Of a DNA stretch of 64,000 nt, positions 46,704 through 56,212 are shown one piece after another. Position numbers and translations under genes: made by a program. Origin of the DNA: a bacterium (GTDB taxonomy: Bacteria; SAR324; XYD2-FULL-50-16); the NCBI GenBank assembly GCA_018829445.1, contig JAHJTV010000084.1, positions 1 through 64,000 of the forward strand, in the 5' to 3' direction. The notes beneath the pieces were generated by a model. It was not told the origin of the DNA and ran no database searches. It saw only the letters and a program-made list of their open reading frames with translations. Positions within the stretch are counted from its first letter, which is position 1. Every line of letters starts with the position of its first letter.

Positions 46704-46781
46704 GATGTTCTCGTCTTTCTTTATTGTAATCAGTATTTGTCAGATGCTTTCCACCGCATTATAAGGCGGTCAAAAAGAAGC

Positions 46782-46817
46782 GAAAAAGACTTCCCCGAAA
46801 AAACATTTTCAGGGAAG
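46782..46817 (-). terminator. Rho-independent terminator of the potABCD operon
   Basis: On the minus strand, 10 bp after the PotD stop, CTTCCCTGAAAA pairs with TTTTCGGGGAAG with one mismatch. The hairpin is followed by TCTTTTTCG. Confidence 0.7.
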
Positions 46818-46826
46818 CAGATTGAC

Positions 46827-47861
46827 TTACTTCAGAAGTTCAGTCCAGATTGCTGAGTAAAGCTTGGTTGTGGCAGGTGGACAAGTCGGCAGGAACTTTC
46901 CGGCTTTGACGGATTCAGCAGGAATAATAATTTCAGGAGCTGTTTTCATATCATCCGGCATATACTTATCCGATCCCTTGATGCCGTTTGCATATCGAGC
47001 AAAATTGGAAATTAAAGCCGCATTTTCAGGATCCATGATGAAATTTTGGAACAGCTTTGCGTTTTCAAGGTTTTGGGCATCTTTCAAGACCGCGACGCTA
47101 TCCATCCATAAGGGATAACCTTCCTTTGGATATCCGTAAGCAACATCGGGGTTCTTAAGACGAGCACGGAAGGTTGAACCATTCCAGTTAACAGTTGCAA
47201 TGTAATCACTCTTTATCAGTTTTTCAGTCGTTCCATAGTCCATGGAAAGCCATTTTGGTTTTGCGGCAATAAGACGATCTCGGACTCTTTTTAATATGGT
47301 CATATCATTAGTACAAGGTTCACCACCCTCATACATAATAGCGAGTGATATTATATCACTCATTTCCGGAATAACATTGACCTTGCCGATTAACTCTTCG
47401 GGTGGGTCCAGGAAAATAGAGGAAGTATTTATATCACCTTTGTAAGCCGAAGTGTTGACAGCGACACCTGTTGTACCCCATTGCCATGGCACAGAATAGT
47501 GTCTGCCCATATCCCATGGAACATTTATCCAAACAGGATCCATATTCTTAAAGTTAGGCATTTGGTCGGGGCGGGTTTCCATTAAAAGGCCTTCGCCAAT
47601 AAAGACCGGAACATAGTTAGCTGAAGGAACTACTATATCGAAACCGTGACCACCAGCTTTTATTTTTGTCAGGGCTGTTGTATTGGAATCATAATCGGTG
47701 ATAGTAACTTTAACATCATATTCCTTTTCAAACTTCTTAATCAGCTCAGGGTTGGTGTAGTTTCCCCAGTTAAAAATATTCAGATTGCCCTTGGCCATAA
47801 CTGTTGATGAAGTGGCTATTAAACAAATTGCTGCCACGATACCCATAAATTTTATTTTCAT
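46827..47861 (-). CDS. potD: Spermidine/putrescine ABC transporter substrate-binding protein
   Basis: A 344-residue periplasmic binding protein with a signal peptide (cleavage near MAKGN). It has the PotD/PotF pattern: LNIFNWGNYTNPELIKKFEKEYDVKV, DIVVPSANYV, the VPWQWGTTGVAVNT strand and a C-terminal SAIWTELLK. It captures polyamines and delivers them to PotBC. GGAGGA lies before the ATG. It is the last gene of the operon, 109 bp after potC. Related proteins can prefer spermidine, putrescine or other cations; specificity is not predicted. Confidence 0.9.
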   Translation of the reverse strand: MKIKFMGIVAAICLIATSSTVMAKGNLNIFNWGNYTNPELIKKFEKEYDVKVTITDYDSNTTALTKIKAGGHGFDIVVPSANYVPVFIGEGLLMETRPDQMPNFKNMDPVWINVPWDMGRHYSVPWQWGTTGVAVNTSAYKGDINTSSIFLDPPEELIGKVNVIPEMSDIISLAIMYEGGEPCTNDMTILKRVRDRLIAAKPKWLSMDYGTTEKLIKSDYIATVNWNGSTFRARLKNPDVAYGYPKEGYPLWMDSVAVLKDAQNLENAKLFQNFIMDPENAALISNFARYANGIKGSDKYMPDDMKTAPEIIIPAESVKAGKFLPTCPPATTKLYSAIWTELLK

Positions 47862-47970
47862 AGTATCCTCCGTACAAATTTGATTAAGGTTATAAATATT
47901 TTAAATCACTGCATCGTTAATTCGTTTTTTCTCCTTGTAAAATGAATCAAAGCTTGTCTTGGAAAAAAGA

Positions 47971-48789
47971 TTACTTCGATTTCCGGTTAAGTATAAAAAA
48001 CATTGTTAACAAGAAAACCGTAATTGCCAGTAATGCGGTCGAGATTGCATTTATCTCGGGTGTAATAGCACGACGCAATTGACCAAGCATATAGGTTGGA
48101 AGAGTATCCTGCCCAGCTGACTTGACAAGCTCGGTAATGACTACATCGTCAAGCGAAATAACAAAAGCCAGCATTGCACCTGCTACTATACCGGGGGCTA
48201 ATAGGGGGAAAGTCACCAATCTGAATGTCTTCCACGGTGTTGCATAAAGGTCTGCCGCCGCAGTTTCCAGTACCAGATCCATACCTTCAAGACGCGCTCG
48301 AATAGGCAGGTAAGCAAAGGGAATACAAAATGCGGTATGAGCCACAACCAAATAACCCAGTCCTGTATAACCGGTGGCGGTTTTGATTAAAGCGAAAAAT
48401 ATCAGCAATGCAACACCTGTTACAATCTCAGGCACCATCAGAGGTTGATTGATCATCGCATAAACCAGGCCTTGTCCCCGAAACTTCGAAGTCCGAGTAG
48501 TTGCCAGTGCAGCCATTGTTGCTACTGTCGTCGATATTCCGGATGCAAGAGTTGCGATGATAAGAGAGCGTAAGGCTGTTTCCTTAACCTGTTGGTTACC
48601 CCAAGCCGAAATGAACCATCGCCACGACAAGCCTTCCCATGCGGCAATTGAATCCCCTTGATTGAAAGCGTAAATCATCATGGTAAAAATCGGAGTATAA
48701 AGGAAAACAAAACAGACAATAGCCAGTGTCGTAAAACCAGGTTGATGCTGAATATTGAAGGATCGACCCTTTCTTATAAATTTAAACAT
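47971..48789 (-). CDS. potC: Polyamine ABC transporter permease PotC
   Basis: A 272-residue inner-membrane permease with six predicted helices. It has the cytoplasmic EAA loop that docks the ATPase (LETAAADLYATPWKTFRLVTFPLLAPGIVAGAML), and SLDDVVITEL shortly after it is typical of PotC. It overlaps the end of potB by 8 bp, so translation is coupled; GAGGAA precedes its ATG. Confidence 0.92.
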   Translation of the reverse strand: MFKFIRKGRSFNIQHQPGFTTLAIVCFVFLYTPIFTMMIYAFNQGDSIAAWEGLSWRWFISAWGNQQVKETALRSLIIATLASGISTTVATMAALATTRTSKFRGQGLVYAMINQPLMVPEIVTGVALLIFFALIKTATGYTGLGYLVVAHTAFCIPFAYLPIRARLEGMDLVLETAAADLYATPWKTFRLVTFPLLAPGIVAGAMLAFVISLDDVVITELVKSAGQDTLPTYMLGQLRRAITPEINAISTALLAITVFLLTMFFILNRKSK

Positions 48790-49741
48790 GAGTATTCCTC
48801 GATTTTGCCGTAAGGCGGATGTAGATCAGGAGGAAGATCATGACCATAGCCAGAAGAAAAAATGATAATGCGGCTCCAAGTGGCCAGTTGTTTGCCTGTC
48901 CGAATTGCAGTTCAATCAAATTCCCCAGCATCATACTTTTCCCGCCACCCAGAATTCTTGGTGTGACATAAGCACCAAGTGAAGGAATGAAAACAAGAAT
49001 TGATCCTGCTATGATTCCGGGCTTGATTATGGGAAGGATGATCCGTCTCATGGTTTGCCAACGATTGGCGTAAAGATCATACCCTGCTTCAACAAACCGA
49101 AAATCAAACCTTTCCATGGAAGCGTAGATGGGCAAAACCATCAAAGGCAGATAGACATAAAGCATACCTGCCAGAATTGCGAAATCGGTGTAAAGCATCT
49201 GAATCGGTTGGTCGATTAATCCTAGAGACAATAAAATCGAGTTAACAATACCTTCATTTCGGATCACTTCCATAATGGCGAAGGTACGGATGAGAAGATT
49301 GGTCCAAAAGGGAATGGTGATCAGGAACAACCAGATTGAACGACGTTCTGGAGAACGCGTTGCTATGAAATAGGCGGTGGGGAATCCGAATATTAGGGTT
49401 AAAATCGTTGTAAAGAATGATAGCTTGATTGAGCGCAGTAATACCCTTATGTGGGCATCAGATAAATTGACAACATCAGAAAAAATATCACGTTGCCAAA
49501 TCACACTAAACCAGCCTTCGGTCGAAAATTTCCAGACGACTCCGCCATAGTCTCCAGCCGTAAGAAAAGAATACACCAGCACGATTAAAAGAGGTCCGGA
49601 TGCCGCAAACAAAAGAAGAGTCATCGCGGGAGATAACAGCAACCAGCGTTGTCGTGCCTGCTTTTTTTGTTTCAGTTCATAAGAGGTAGGAGTATTCCCG
49701 GTATTTTTGTCACCCATTTTGTCAATTTGATTGACCATCAT
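48782..49741 (-). CDS. potB: Polyamine ABC transporter permease PotB
   Basis: A 319-residue inner-membrane permease. After a charged N-terminus there are six helices and the EAA loop (FVEAGYDLYANRWQTMRRIILPIIKPGIIAG). The segment IPSLGAYVTPRILGG is characteristic of PotB homologues. Its ATG shares one base with the potA stop (TAATG). It pairs with PotC to form the membrane channel. Confidence 0.92.
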   Translation of the reverse strand: MMVNQIDKMGDKNTGNTPTSYELKQKKQARQRWLLLSPAMTLLLFAASGPLLIVLVYSFLTAGDYGGVVWKFSTEGWFSVIWQRDIFSDVVNLSDAHIRVLLRSIKLSFFTTILTLIFGFPTAYFIATRSPERRSIWLFLITIPFWTNLLIRTFAIMEVIRNEGIVNSILLSLGLIDQPIQMLYTDFAILAGMLYVYLPLMVLPIYASMERFDFRFVEAGYDLYANRWQTMRRIILPIIKPGIIAGSILVFIPSLGAYVTPRILGGGKSMMLGNLIELQFGQANNWPLGAALSFFLLAMVMIFLLIYIRLTAKSRNTHV

Positions 49742-50844
49742 TAATCCCTCAAGATCTGAACAGCGTTTTTACTAAGCCCAACATAAATTTTGACCCCCTT
49801 TGTCAGCTTATCAATATTGTCTTCAGGGTTATTTTGCATTCTGATCATAAAAGGCTCACCGCTATCAAGAATAAGGTGATAGTGCATATCTGTTCCAAAA
49901 TATACTGCGTTTTCAAGTCGGCCGACCAATGCGTAATCATCCGTATCTGCTGTTATCATTGTGTGTTCGGGTCGAATTACTATGTTTACTCGCTTATTCG
50001 GCTGAAAACCATCAGGGAGATTTGCCTCAACTTTTGTGCCTGAAGGCAGTGCAATTTCTGCTATTCCATCTCTAGCACTTATTACATCTGCCTGCAAAAA
50101 ATTCGTCTCCCCAATAAAATCGGCTACGAATCTTTCCGCAGGTTGCTTATAAATCTCCCGCGGTGTGCCGATCTGTAGAATACGACCTTGATTCATGACG
50201 GCAATTCGATCAGACATCGTCAAAGCTTCTTCCTGGTCATGGGTAACAAAGACAAAGGTAATACCGGTTTCATTCTGAAGACGTTTTAGCTCAATTTGCA
50301 TCTCCTTGCGCAGTTTTTGATCAAGTGCGGAAAGGGGTTCATCCAGAAGTAAAACATCGGGGCGTGGTGCAAGGGCTCTGGCCAGGGCAACACGTTGCTG
50401 CTGACCTCCTGATATCTGGTTGATCTGTCTGTCTTTTAGCTCTACCATTTTGACAAGGTTAATCATCTCGTCGACTGTGCTTGCAATCTCATTCTTTGGC
50501 CTTCCCAGCATCTCCAACCCAAAACTGATATTTTCGGTAACGGTCATGTGGGGGAAAAGAGCATAGTTCTGAAAAACAGTATTTACCCTGCGTTTAAAAG
50601 GCGGTAGATTTGTAATATCTTCGCTATTTAGAAAGATGGTTCCGGCAGTCGGGTGTTCAAAGCCGGCAATCAACCTTAGTAAGGTTGTCTTACCACAACC
50701 AGATGGACCAAGAAGTGTGAAAAACTCATTTGCGGGAATTGATATCGATACGTCACTCAATGCAACGATTTTTCCGTTGCCATTCCCGTAAATTTTGGTA
50801 ACGCCCGCTGCTTGAATTGCTATATCCACGTTCTGCTTTTTCAC
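49741..50844 (-). CDS. potA: Polyamine ABC transporter ATPase PotA
   Basis: A 367-residue ATPase. Walker A is GPSGCGKTT, the signature is ISGGQQQRVALARAL, Walker B is DVLLLDEPLSALD, and the switch His lies in VFVTHDQEEA. The C-terminal third is a TOBE/OB-type regulatory domain (IVIRPEH near residue 293). The start is GTG at 50844, with only a weak AGGT upstream. It is the first gene of potABCD; polyamine uptake is energised by this subunit. Confidence 0.93.
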   Translation of the reverse strand: MKKQNVDIAIQAAGVTKIYGNGNGKIVALSDVSISIPANEFFTLLGPSGCGKTTLLRLIAGFEHPTAGTIFLNSEDITNLPPFKRRVNTVFQNYALFPHMTVTENISFGLEMLGRPKNEIASTVDEMINLVKMVELKDRQINQISGGQQQRVALARALAPRPDVLLLDEPLSALDQKLRKEMQIELKRLQNETGITFVFVTHDQEEALTMSDRIAVMNQGRILQIGTPREIYKQPAERFVADFIGETNFLQADVISARDGIAEIALPSGTKVEANLPDGFQPNKRVNIVIRPEHTMITADTDDYALVGRLENAVYFGTDMHYHLILDSGEPFMIRMQNNPEDNIDKLTKGVKIYVGLSKNAVQILRD

Positions 50845-51503
50845 CTGTAATACCTAATATTATTCTTTCATTGAAAACCACATTTTCCAGTTTAGCCAGA
50901 GTCCAGGCTTTGTTAATTCAGTCATCCTCAATAAACATCTGTATCTGAAGTTTGATAAAACTAGATTTATCAGAAGGAAATGAGATAATAGGAAATCGCT
51001 TTCTTAGAGTCAAGTCATTTTCTCATGCATGATAAAAAATAATGAAAAATTCGCCATAAGATGACAATAGAAAGGACTTTATAAGTTGTTTTCTGTTAAA
51101 ATATCATCTATTCTTTGCGAAATCCATCAATATTTAGTTGTATCAATACATCTTTAGAGAAGGTTTTTCAAGTCACTTTTTAAAAATATTCTCTCTTAGT
51201 TGCAGAACATTCAGTGCTGATGAGTGGCTCCTAATTTTTATAACGGTTAACCGAAGTTAGTGTTGCAACTATTCCCGCTATATATCTCACAATACAGCCC
51301 ACTATTTCGGTTTTATGAGAAAAATTCTTACATTTGGATGTTACAATTCCATGGAAAAAAACTCATCAAATGAAATACTGATAACATTGCTCTTTCTTTT
51401 GTTATAAGTATTATAAATATTGAATAAAAAGAAATTCAACCTTTTTGACTGGACGAGGATTAAAAAGGTGCGCTCCACTATGAGTGTGAAGTGGCAGTTA
51501 GTG
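50845..51503. other. Long AT-rich intergenic region upstream of potA
   Basis: About 660 bp without a credible gene. It must hold the pot promoter. A CGGTTAACCG palindrome lies at about 51243-51252. No riboswitch or known RNA is recognised. Confidence 0.5.
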
Positions 51504-51730
51504 TAATATTATTCAGCATTGTCCGGTTAGAAATTTGCATCTGCTCGTAGGTTGGGCTACTCGTTGCCCAACATTGCTTTCTATTGATGGGCAACGAGTA
51601 ACCCATCCTACTTTTTCTAAACAAATAATAGTTAAGTCAAAGTAATGGCGTCTTTGTACATTCCATTATTTTGAAAGCCGTTTCTCGTTGTTGTTGCAAT
51701 AACCTAACCGGACATTGCTGAATATTATTA
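51504..51730. mobile_element. MITE-like nested inverted-repeat element
   Basis: Outer arms at 51504-51530 (TAATATTATTCAGCATTGTC...) and 51704-51730 (...GACATTGCTGAATATTATTA) are inverted copies with a few mismatches. Inside, 51547-51572 and 51587-51611 form a second near-perfect inverted pair (GTAGGTTGGGCTACTCGTTG / CAACGAGTAACCCATCCTAC). The 227-bp unit is non-coding. Its sequence differs from the element at 26287-26483 but the nested plan is the same. Confidence 0.6.
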
Positions 51731-51844
51731 GTTCTTGGTTGGCAGCAATCATTTTACAAAATGCGAGGCAGAATGGTATGAAACGATCAAAAAAAACGGG
51801 ATTGGATTCGGAATAATCCTAAGTAACTTAATATAGACTGAGAA

Positions 51845-52048
51845 ATGATGGTCAAAGGATTAAAGGAAGATGTTGAAGTGGTTTATGATAAATGGGGCAT
51901 TCTCCATATTTTTTTGAAAAATGGTGAAGTTGTGTATCGTCCTTTAAGCTTAATTTATGTCCAGGATCGACCGTTTCAAATGGATCTTTTGCGTCGGTTG
52001 GGCAGTGCGGAATTGCCGAGATTTTCAGAAAAAGTGTGGCAACAATGA
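51845..52048 (+). pseudogene. Remnant of a third penicillin acylase-family gene
   Basis: The 67-residue reading frame matches only the N-terminal alpha-chain signature of penicillin acylases: VEVVYDKWGILHIFLKN followed by YVQDRPFQMDLLRRLGSAEL. Compare VEVIRDSFGMPHIYAKN and QDRLFHMDLVRRA in the intact gene at 23746. The middle (GEVVYRPLSLI) is abnormal, which suggests an internal decayed stretch or a compensated shift, and the frame ends after about 65 residues where the family continues for about 700. Nothing downstream resembles the missing part. It lies 114 bp from a MITE-like element. Confidence 0.65.
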
Positions 52049-52194
52049 TTCCGAAATAAATTAGGTGCCCAGGGCCAGTCTGGGTTTTTTGGCTGGCTTC
52101 CGGATTCCCTTTCTGAATAGACTGTGACATTTGAAAGCTGACGAAAAAGCCATAATTTGAAACTCTCAATAATTATTAAAAGGTCAATACAAGC

Positions 52195-53313
52195 ATGGAA
52201 GCTTTTGAGATTATAAGAAAAGGAGATGACAATGGTAATCATGCGATTGTCAAATTTGTCTTATCTTCATCCCTTGTGGTCTATGGATTAGCCACCAAAA
52301 ACTTTTATGGCGGCAAATGGGACACAGGACCCACCTGGAACTACCTGGTTATGGCAGAAAAGCCTTTTCTGGTGGATACCGGTAGAACTAATACAAGTAA
52401 GTCCTTAATCGAAATGATGGAAGTCGTTGGATTATCCGGTACCGATCTGACCCATATTTTATTGACCCATGGTCATGAGGATCATGACGGTGGATTGTCT
52501 GATATTGTCAAACACACCGGTGCGGAAGTTTTGGCGCATCCTTTTTATTCAAAATTGATCCTATTCTATCCAGAGCAGGTACCTGCCAAGGTGAACAAGA
52601 ATTTTCCACCGTCCTGCTGGCATTGTTTTATGCCCGAAGAATATTCCACTCAGTATTGCCTTGATTATCACCGGGATCGAAACCGATTACAGATAAAAAA
52701 TATTGAAACCATTAAGGACACAATAGACAATCATTATGAAGTAAAGCATCTACCCGGTCACCATCCGGATGCGGTTGCAATTTTTCTGGATCACGAGGCC
52801 ATCCTTGTCGGAGATAATCTGTTGCCGGACATCTCACCTTTTCCCTCAAAAGAGAGTTTTTTTGACCAGATTCAAGGGATACTGAAACCGGATTTCCCGG
52901 AAGCTGAAACAGCCTTTGGCTTGAAGACTTATATCCGTTCTCTGAAGCGATTGATTGAGCTTGAAGAGCACTATCCCGAAGCCATTATTTTGCCCGGACA
53001 CAGGCTTTATACTAACGGACAATGGAATCGTTTGAACATGAAGACTCGTGCTGAAGAGATAATTGTGCATCATCTGGAACGTTGTTCCGCCATATTGGAT
53101 ATATTGCAAACCAAGTCAGGCTCTCCCAGGGACATTGCTGTTTCTTACTACGACGATTCGGTACTGGGTGGGTTGGGCATCTACATGGCCATCAACGAGA
53201 TTGAAAGCCACCTTGAACTCTTGATAAGCAGTGGTGATATTATCCAAAATTTTGCCGGAGACTATGAATACATTTCAAATCACCGCTTTGAATCACTAAT
53301 CGGTGATCTGTAA
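52195..53313 (+). CDS. Metallo-beta-lactamase-fold hydrolase
   Basis: A 372-residue MBL-fold protein. The signature HGHEDHDGG gives the first metal ligands, HLPGHHPDA a further histidine, GDNLLP the bridging aspartate, and LPGHRLYTN the final histidine. The C-terminal 90 residues (from about EEIIVHHLERCSAILDIL) form the helical tail seen in the lactonase/hydroxyacylglutathione-hydrolase-like branch fused to a winged-helix-like domain. The substrate may be a thioester, lactone or phosphoester. It has no operon partner. Confidence 0.85.
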   Translation: MEAFEIIRKGDDNGNHAIVKFVLSSSLVVYGLATKNFYGGKWDTGPTWNYLVMAEKPFLVDTGRTNTSKSLIEMMEVVGLSGTDLTHILLTHGHEDHDGGLSDIVKHTGAEVLAHPFYSKLILFYPEQVPAKVNKNFPPSCWHCFMPEEYSTQYCLDYHRDRNRLQIKNIETIKDTIDNHYEVKHLPGHHPDAVAIFLDHEAILVGDNLLPDISPFPSKESFFDQIQGILKPDFPEAETAFGLKTYIRSLKRLIELEEHYPEAIILPGHRLYTNGQWNRLNMKTRAEEIIVHHLERCSAILDILQTKSGSPRDIAVSYYDDSVLGGLGIYMAINEIESHLELLISSGDIIQNFAGDYEYISNHRFESLIGDL

Positions 53314-53433
53314 TTCTATACAAAATAACGCGGATAAAACTAAAACAGGCTGATAATTTGCAGGGCTGAAGACTACTTGCTTGACCGGTTGTCCTCTATT
53401 TTGCCCTGCAGAAACGATATAAAAAACCTACTT

Positions 53434-53874
53434 CTAAGTGAACAGACAGACCTTGCATTCACGGGCGTATTTCATAAATTTTTCGGCAGACCAGACCACC
53501 ACATCCTCAATAAAATCTTTTTCATCCACTTCCATCATCTCAACAGTCATGTGGCAGGCAATAAATTCAACGCCTTCCAGTTGAGCCATTTCCATGAGAT
53601 CTTCTAAGGCTGGAATATTTGCTTTTTCGATCTTTTTCTTCATCATACCAGACGCCATGCTAGCCATCCCCGGGATTGCTCCCAGGAAACCCGGAGGAAA
53701 GTATTTTGCCTTTTCCGCCCCTTTTTTGAGAACCATATTGAGTCCCATAAATGAGAAAAACACTTTTGATTCCATTCCCAGTCGGGAAGCATTAATAGCA
53801 AGTACAAGTGACGGATATGCACCGTCAATGGTGTCTTTGACACAGATAAATGCAGCTTTTTCCTTTTCGGCCAT
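53434..53874 (-). CDS. DsrE/DsrF/DrsH-like family protein
   Basis: A 146-residue protein with the Rossmann-like start EKAAFICVKDTIDGAYPSLVLAINASRLG and a methionine-rich middle (GMASMASGMMKKK), as in DsrE/F/H-like proteins. It then has GVEFIACHMTVEMMEV, where the cysteine is at the position of the family's active Cys. Members take part in persulfide relay or sulfur transfer, but many are uncharacterised. AGGAG precedes the ATG. It is a single gene. Confidence 0.8.
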   Translation of the reverse strand: MAEKEKAAFICVKDTIDGAYPSLVLAINASRLGMESKVFFSFMGLNMVLKKGAEKAKYFPPGFLGAIPGMASMASGMMKKKIEKANIPALEDLMEMAQLEGVEFIACHMTVEMMEVDEKDFIEDVVVWSAEKFMKYARECKVCLFT

Positions 53875-54418
53875 TGTTTTTCTCCTAATAATTGTCAGAA
53901 TTGTATTCTTATTGATGATGGACGTCTTTTCAAGTTTGGCAATTTCAGTCTGAGTTACTAACTGTATCTTTCTTATTTCGATTCCCGTGCCATAAATGAG
54001 AAGTTAATCTATTGTTTTTGGTTTTAATATCACATGACCAATAAATAACATTCAAAGTTCTTGGGAATACCATGCATTATTAGTTGTTTTTCTTATGATT
54101 TTCAAGTTTTTTCTTTTTTCCCAAAATAGAAGTAGTGGTTTCTTTTTATTTTGAAAATGTTGATTTTTATCTTATTATCTCAAGCAGGGAAACGAAGGGA
54201 AATGAGGGAGGAACGTTATTATCGCGGAAGTGGTAACGTTACTAATGCGTTACCATTAGGGCTGTGTATGAATAATTATCAAATTGAATAAAGCAATCAG
54301 CTTCTCAATCTTGTTAAATTACCATATTCCTTGCTCTTAGAAATATATTTTTATTTGTGTGTTTTTGGGGAGATGCCTCTTAACGGAAAGAGGCATCTCT
54401 TAAATGCGGGCGTTTTCT
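53875..54418. other. AT-rich intergenic region with two inverted repeats
   Basis: No convincing gene. It contains a TGGTAACG/CGTTACCA inverted repeat (54231-54255), which could be an operator, and the hairpin annotated at 54370-54399. Confidence 0.5.
54370..54399. terminator. Perfect 12-bp hairpin after the acyl-CoA ligase gene
   Basis: GAGATGCCTCTT and AAGAGGCATCTC pair perfectly around a 6-nt loop, 19 bp after the ligase stop on the minus strand. There is no T-tract on that strand (CCCCAAAAAC follows), so the function as terminator is uncertain. Confidence 0.4.
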
Positions 54419-56212
54419 TTACCCGTACAATGCTTCGATATCATTCTTGTAGGTATCGATAACTGCCCGCCTTTTCAGCTTCATGGTTTGAGTCAACATA
54501 CCATTTTCCAGAGCGAAATCGTCAACCAGCAGCTTAAACCGTTTGGGAATCTCATAACCGCCGTACTTACCTTCCAGAAACATGGTGATTTCATCTGCAA
54601 TCAAAGTATTCACTTCTTTTGAGAGTACCAGCTCTTTCGGATCGGAAGGCAGATTGTGCTCTCTGACAAATTTCTCAAGGACAAGAAAATCGGGAACTAC
54701 CAGGCAGATGTTAAATTTGCGGCCATCACCATAAATCATTGCATTGGCGACATGGGGCAGGAGCTTGATATCCTCTTCAATTGAGGCTGGAAATACATAC
54801 TTTCCGTTTTCAAGCTTATATTGCTCCTTGATTCGCCCGGTGATATAAAGGAACCCGTCCTGGTCAAGGCGTCCGCGATCACCGGTTCGAAAGCCGCCAT
54901 CCGCTGTCATTACAGCTTTGGTTTCCTTTGGTTTTTTGTGATATCCCTGCATGACATTGGGTCCGTAAACGATTATCTCACCATCGGTCGCTCCCTCTTC
55001 GACCACGGACTTATCAATTTCAACCCGAACATACTCAACACATTTCCCCACACTGCCCAATCGGTAGTTTTCACGGTTATTCATGGATACGGCCGGTGAT
55101 GTTTCACTCAATCCGTAGCAGTCAAATACGGGAATGCCAACATTAATAAAAAAATTGGCAATCTCGATGTTCATGGTGGCACTGGCTGTCAGCGCTCCCC
55201 GCAGACAACCGCCGAACTGATCCCGGATTTTGGAAAATACCAGTTTGTCCAGAATGGCGAATTTGATGTTAACCAGCAACGAGCTTTTATTGTTCTCTGC
55301 CAGATCCCGTTTCTTCTGGGCTGTTTCCACTGCTGCCTGAAACAGTTTTTTCACCGTACCACCTGTCTCATTCATCTTGGCATGAATTTGATCATAGATT
55401 TTGTTAAATACGCGGGGTACGGCAATAATAAAAGTCGGTTTGATCAGCTGCATGTCTTTGGCAAGAGTAGCCACACTTTCCATAAAACCGATGGCACCGC
55501 CAAACTGGAAATAATTATAGAGCTCAGCCGTCTGTCCATAAGAGTGGGCCCATGGCAGAATGGAGATACTGCGGCTGTTCTCATCCAATTCCGGATAGAA
55601 ATGATATCCGGCTTGAGCGTTACTACTGAGATTTCCATGGCTTAATAAGACACCTTTCGGGGCGCCGGTTGTTCCGGAAGTGTAGATTAACCCGGCTAAA
55701 TCCTGCGGTGATGGACGAACGGACGGTACAGGATTGTTTTCTCCAATCTTCTCCAGTTCTGCTAGGCTGTTTTCACCTTCACTTTCAATGACGATGATCT
55801 TCTCCAGCTTTGGTAATTCATCCACTAGTCCCTTAACCCGTTCAAAAATATCCCTTTTGGATATGATCAGTACTTTTACCTCGCTGTCTCCGATGATATA
55901 CTTCCAGACATCAAGGAGTTCCGCTTCATACATGGGGACATAACGTGCTTTGAGGCCATAGGTGGCAAAAGCCGATAACGCCCATTCCGGTCGATTATTG
56001 CCGATGAATCCGACCGTATCCCCTTTGCTGACTCCTAACTGGGCCAATCCACCACGGACATTGTCTACCCGGCGACCGACTTCTTTGTAGGTCATCCAGC
56101 TTAATGCGGTGCCGTCCTCGTTTTTTACGCCAAAGAGATCATTATCCGAATATCGGGCAACGGCTTCTTCAAACAATTCTACGAGGTTATCTGGTTTGTT
56201 GTACGTAAACAT
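54419..56212 (-). CDS. Long-chain fatty acyl-CoA ligase (AMP-forming)
   Basis: I start it at the ATG at 56212 (MFTYNKPDNL...), since an upstream in-frame start adds 35 residues unlike the family. The 597-residue protein has the AMP-binding P-loop YTSGTTGAPKG, the acyl-binding region with YGLSETSPA, and the TGDRGRLDQDGFLYITGR and EQYKLENGKYV motifs of long-chain acyl-CoA synthetases (FadD15/ACSL type). It activates free fatty acids with ATP and CoA for lipid synthesis or degradation. It stands alone, far from the Pfa genes, so a link to their product is not shown. Confidence 0.9.
   Translation of the reverse strand: MFTYNKPDNLVELFEEAVARYSDNDLFGVKNEDGTALSWMTYKEVGRRVDNVRGGLAQLGVSKGDTVGFIGNNRPEWALSAFATYGLKARYVPMYEAELLDVWKYIIGDSEVKVLIISKRDIFERVKGLVDELPKLEKIIVIESEGENSLAELEKIGENNPVPSVRPSPQDLAGLIYTSGTTGAPKGVLLSHGNLSSNAQAGYHFYPELDENSRSISILPWAHSYGQTAELYNYFQFGGAIGFMESVATLAKDMQLIKPTFIIAVPRVFNKIYDQIHAKMNETGGTVKKLFQAAVETAQKKRDLAENNKSSLLVNIKFAILDKLVFSKIRDQFGGCLRGALTASATMNIEIANFFINVGIPVFDCYGLSETSPAVSMNNRENYRLGSVGKCVEYVRVEIDKSVVEEGATDGEIIVYGPNVMQGYHKKPKETKAVMTADGGFRTGDRGRLDQDGFLYITGRIKEQYKLENGKYVFPASIEEDIKLLPHVANAMIYGDGRKFNICLVVPDFLVLEKFVREHNLPSDPKELVLSKEVNTLIADEITMFLEGKYGGYEIPKRFKLLVDDFALENGMLTQTMKLKRRAVIDTYKNDIEALYG

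Noticed and set aside
54202..54291. A 29-codon plus-strand ORF with a purine-rich upstream sequence
   Set aside because: It is too short to judge, overlaps a palindrome and shows no similarity to anything I know.
54370..54399. Canonical rho-independent terminator
   Set aside because: The stem is perfect but no T-tract follows on either strand; kept only as a low-confidence hairpin.
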